Of a DNA stretch of 64,000 nt, positions 62,982 to 64,000 are shown in pieces. Each line of letters starts with the position of its first letter. Position 1 is the stretch's first letter. The notes beneath the pieces are model-generated. The model ran no database searches and was not told the origin of the DNA. It saw nothing but the letters and a program-made list of their open reading frames with translations. This DNA comes from Silanimonas sp. (GTDB taxonomy: Bacteria > Pseudomonadota > Gammaproteobacteria > Xanthomonadales > Xanthomonadaceae): positions 1 to 64,000 of the forward strand of contig BPKK01000007.1 in NCBI GenBank assembly GCA_026005095.1, read 5' to 3'. Made by a program: the position numbers and the translations under genes.

Positions 62982-64000
62982 TCATTCTGCCGCCCGCAGC
63001 GCACAGGCAGCGCCCAGCAGGCCCGGCTGCGGATGGGTGATGACATGCAGGCTGACCTTCTCGAGATAGGCGGCGAAACGGCCCTTGGCGAGGAAGCGCT
63101 CGCGGAAGGCGCTGGCCTGCAGGAAGGGGATGAAGCGCGGCACGATGCCGCCGGCGATCATCACGCTCTTCGCCCCATGGATCAGCGCGGTATCGCCGGC
63201 CACGCTGCCGAGCACGGCGCAGAAGCGGGCGAGGGTGCGGCGGGCGTCGAGGTCATGGCCTTCCAGGGCGGCCTCGACGATGGCGGCGGGGTCGCGCAGC
63301 ACGCTGGCGCGCTCGCCCAGGGGGCCGGGGCCGGTGCCGGGGTCGCGCAGGGCGGCCTCGATGTGCGAGAGCCCGGCGCCGCAGAGCAGGCGCTCGTTGC
63401 TGGTGCGGCCGAAGCGCTGGTTCATCCAGCGCTGGATCTTCTGCTCCTCCTCGCCGATGGGCGCGAAGCTGACGTGCCCGCCTTCGGTTTCCACCACCTG
63501 CCAGCCGCGCCGGGCATCGCCTACCAGCAGGGCCACGCCGAGGCCGGTGCCGGGGCCGAGCACGCTCACCGGGCCGCGCGTGGGCAGGGCAGGGTCGCCA
63601 TGCAGCGGCACCACGTCGCCGGGCGCGAGCGCCGGCACCGACCAGGCCACGGCGCCGAAATCGTTCAGTACTTCGAGGCGCTCGAAGCCGAGCACGGCCT
63701 GCAGTTCGCGGCGGGAGAAGGCCCAGGCGCGGTTGGTGAGGCGGATGGCATCACCATCGACCGGGCAGGCCACGGCGATCGCGGCCTGCGTTGGCGCCAC
63801 GCCGATGCCGGCGAGGTAGGCCTCGGCGGCGTGCTGCAGGCTGGCGTATCCGCCGCAGGGCAGGTTCTGCACCGCGTGCAGGGACGGGCGCGGCGCGGCG
63901 AGATCGGTGAGGGCGAAGCGGGCATTGGTGCCGCCGATGTCGGCGACCAGGGCGGGGCGCTGCAGTGCCGGGGCCGCAGTGGGGGCGGTGACGGGGTGCG
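62982..64000 (-). CDS. glk: Glucokinase, 5' end outside the window
   Basis: The frame is open to the window edge, covering about 339 residues. It has the ATP/phosphate motif VADIGGTNARFALTDL, the sugar-binding region VLNDFGAVAWSVPAL, GPGTGLGVALLVGD, ETEGGHVSFAP, the GAGLSHIEAAL segment and IAGGIVPRF. These fit bacterial glucokinase of the ROK-distinct Glk family, which phosphorylates glucose with ATP. It is followed by eda on the same strand after about 100 bp. The true start is upstream of position 64000. Confidence 0.93.
   Translation of the reverse strand, partial: HPVTAPTAAPALQRPALVADIGGTNARFALTDLAAPRPSLHAVQNLPCGGYASLQHAAEAYLAGIGVAPTQAAIAVACPVDGDAIRLTNRAWAFSRRELQAVLGFERLEVLNDFGAVAWSVPALAPGDVVPLHGDPALPTRGPVSVLGPGTGLGVALLVGDARRGWQVVETEGGHVSFAPIGEEEQKIQRWMNQRFGRTSNERLLCGAGLSHIEAALRDPGTGPGPLGERASVLRDPAAIVEAALEGHDLDARRTLARFCAVLGSVAGDTALIHGAKSVMIAGGIVPRFIPFLQASAFRERFLAKGRFAAYLEKVSLHVITHPQPGLLGAACALRAAE

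Overview
The window is 64 kb of very GC-rich DNA with strong GC3 codon bias. Gene content and order point to a gammaproteobacterium close to the Lysobacterales (Xanthomonadales): lysM-dprA-smg-topA next to def-fmt-rsmB-trkA-trkH, a DesT/DesC/DesB-type desaturase locus, algZ-algR-hemC, GYF/RDD/pilin-like proteins, and an Arg-C/Lys-C-like secreted protease. This placement is inference from gene neighbourhoods; no rRNA is present.

Region 1 (1-10,004) is a mobile-element pile-up. An 8,780-bp ISL3-family transposon (594-9373), with matching terminal inverted repeats and an 8-bp target duplication AATAAAAA, splits a DUF3667 membrane-protein gene into pieces at 194-593 and 9374-10004. Removing the element and one target copy restores an exact 341-codon frame. 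Inside the element are its transposase, an IS5-family insertion (836-1993), two full and one truncated IS256-family copies, and a passenger gene for a lipoprotein with three Lcl/DUF1566 (C-type-lectin-like) repeats. That gene was hit by IS256 and its 3' part was then inverted between two IS256 copies. Rejoining the pieces gives an exact 516-codon frame.

Region 2 (10-39 kb) is mostly housekeeping. It holds a MATE exporter, SppA, an SDR enzyme, a DUF4124 protein, a secreted serine protease and topA; then a GYF-RDD-pilin fusion, smg, dprA and a LysM protein read leftward; then def-fmt-rsmB, three overlapping or closely spaced glycosyltransferase genes and trkA-trkH read rightward; then two bacterial PH-domain proteins, a lauroyl-type acyltransferase, dtd, rpoD and a CAU-anticodon tRNA that looks like tRNA-Ile2.

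Region 3 (39-41.7 kb) has a second copy of the same IS5 element (39138-40295) just behind the tRNA, splitting a small ORF, plus an uncharacterised ORF and a 2OG-Fe(II) oxygenase.

Region 4 (41.8-52.6 kb) carries a carboxylesterase, a TetR regulator divergent from a ferredoxin-reductase/fatty-acid-desaturase pair with a palindrome inside the promoter, an AlgZ/AlgR-type two-component pair, hemC, an SLC13-like transporter with RCK_C domains, a WYL regulator and a patatin.

Region 5 (52.6-64 kb) has a secreted protein with four four-cysteine repeats, a lipocalin, two S9 serine peptidases, a GH13 amylase-like enzyme, a phosphatase-like lipoprotein, a LacI regulator, KDPG aldolase and glucokinase (cut by the window end). 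Amylase, glucokinase, Eda and LacI suggest glucan or glucose use through the Entner-Doudoroff route. Four genes here carry single-base frameshifts, which may be sequence errors rather than biology.
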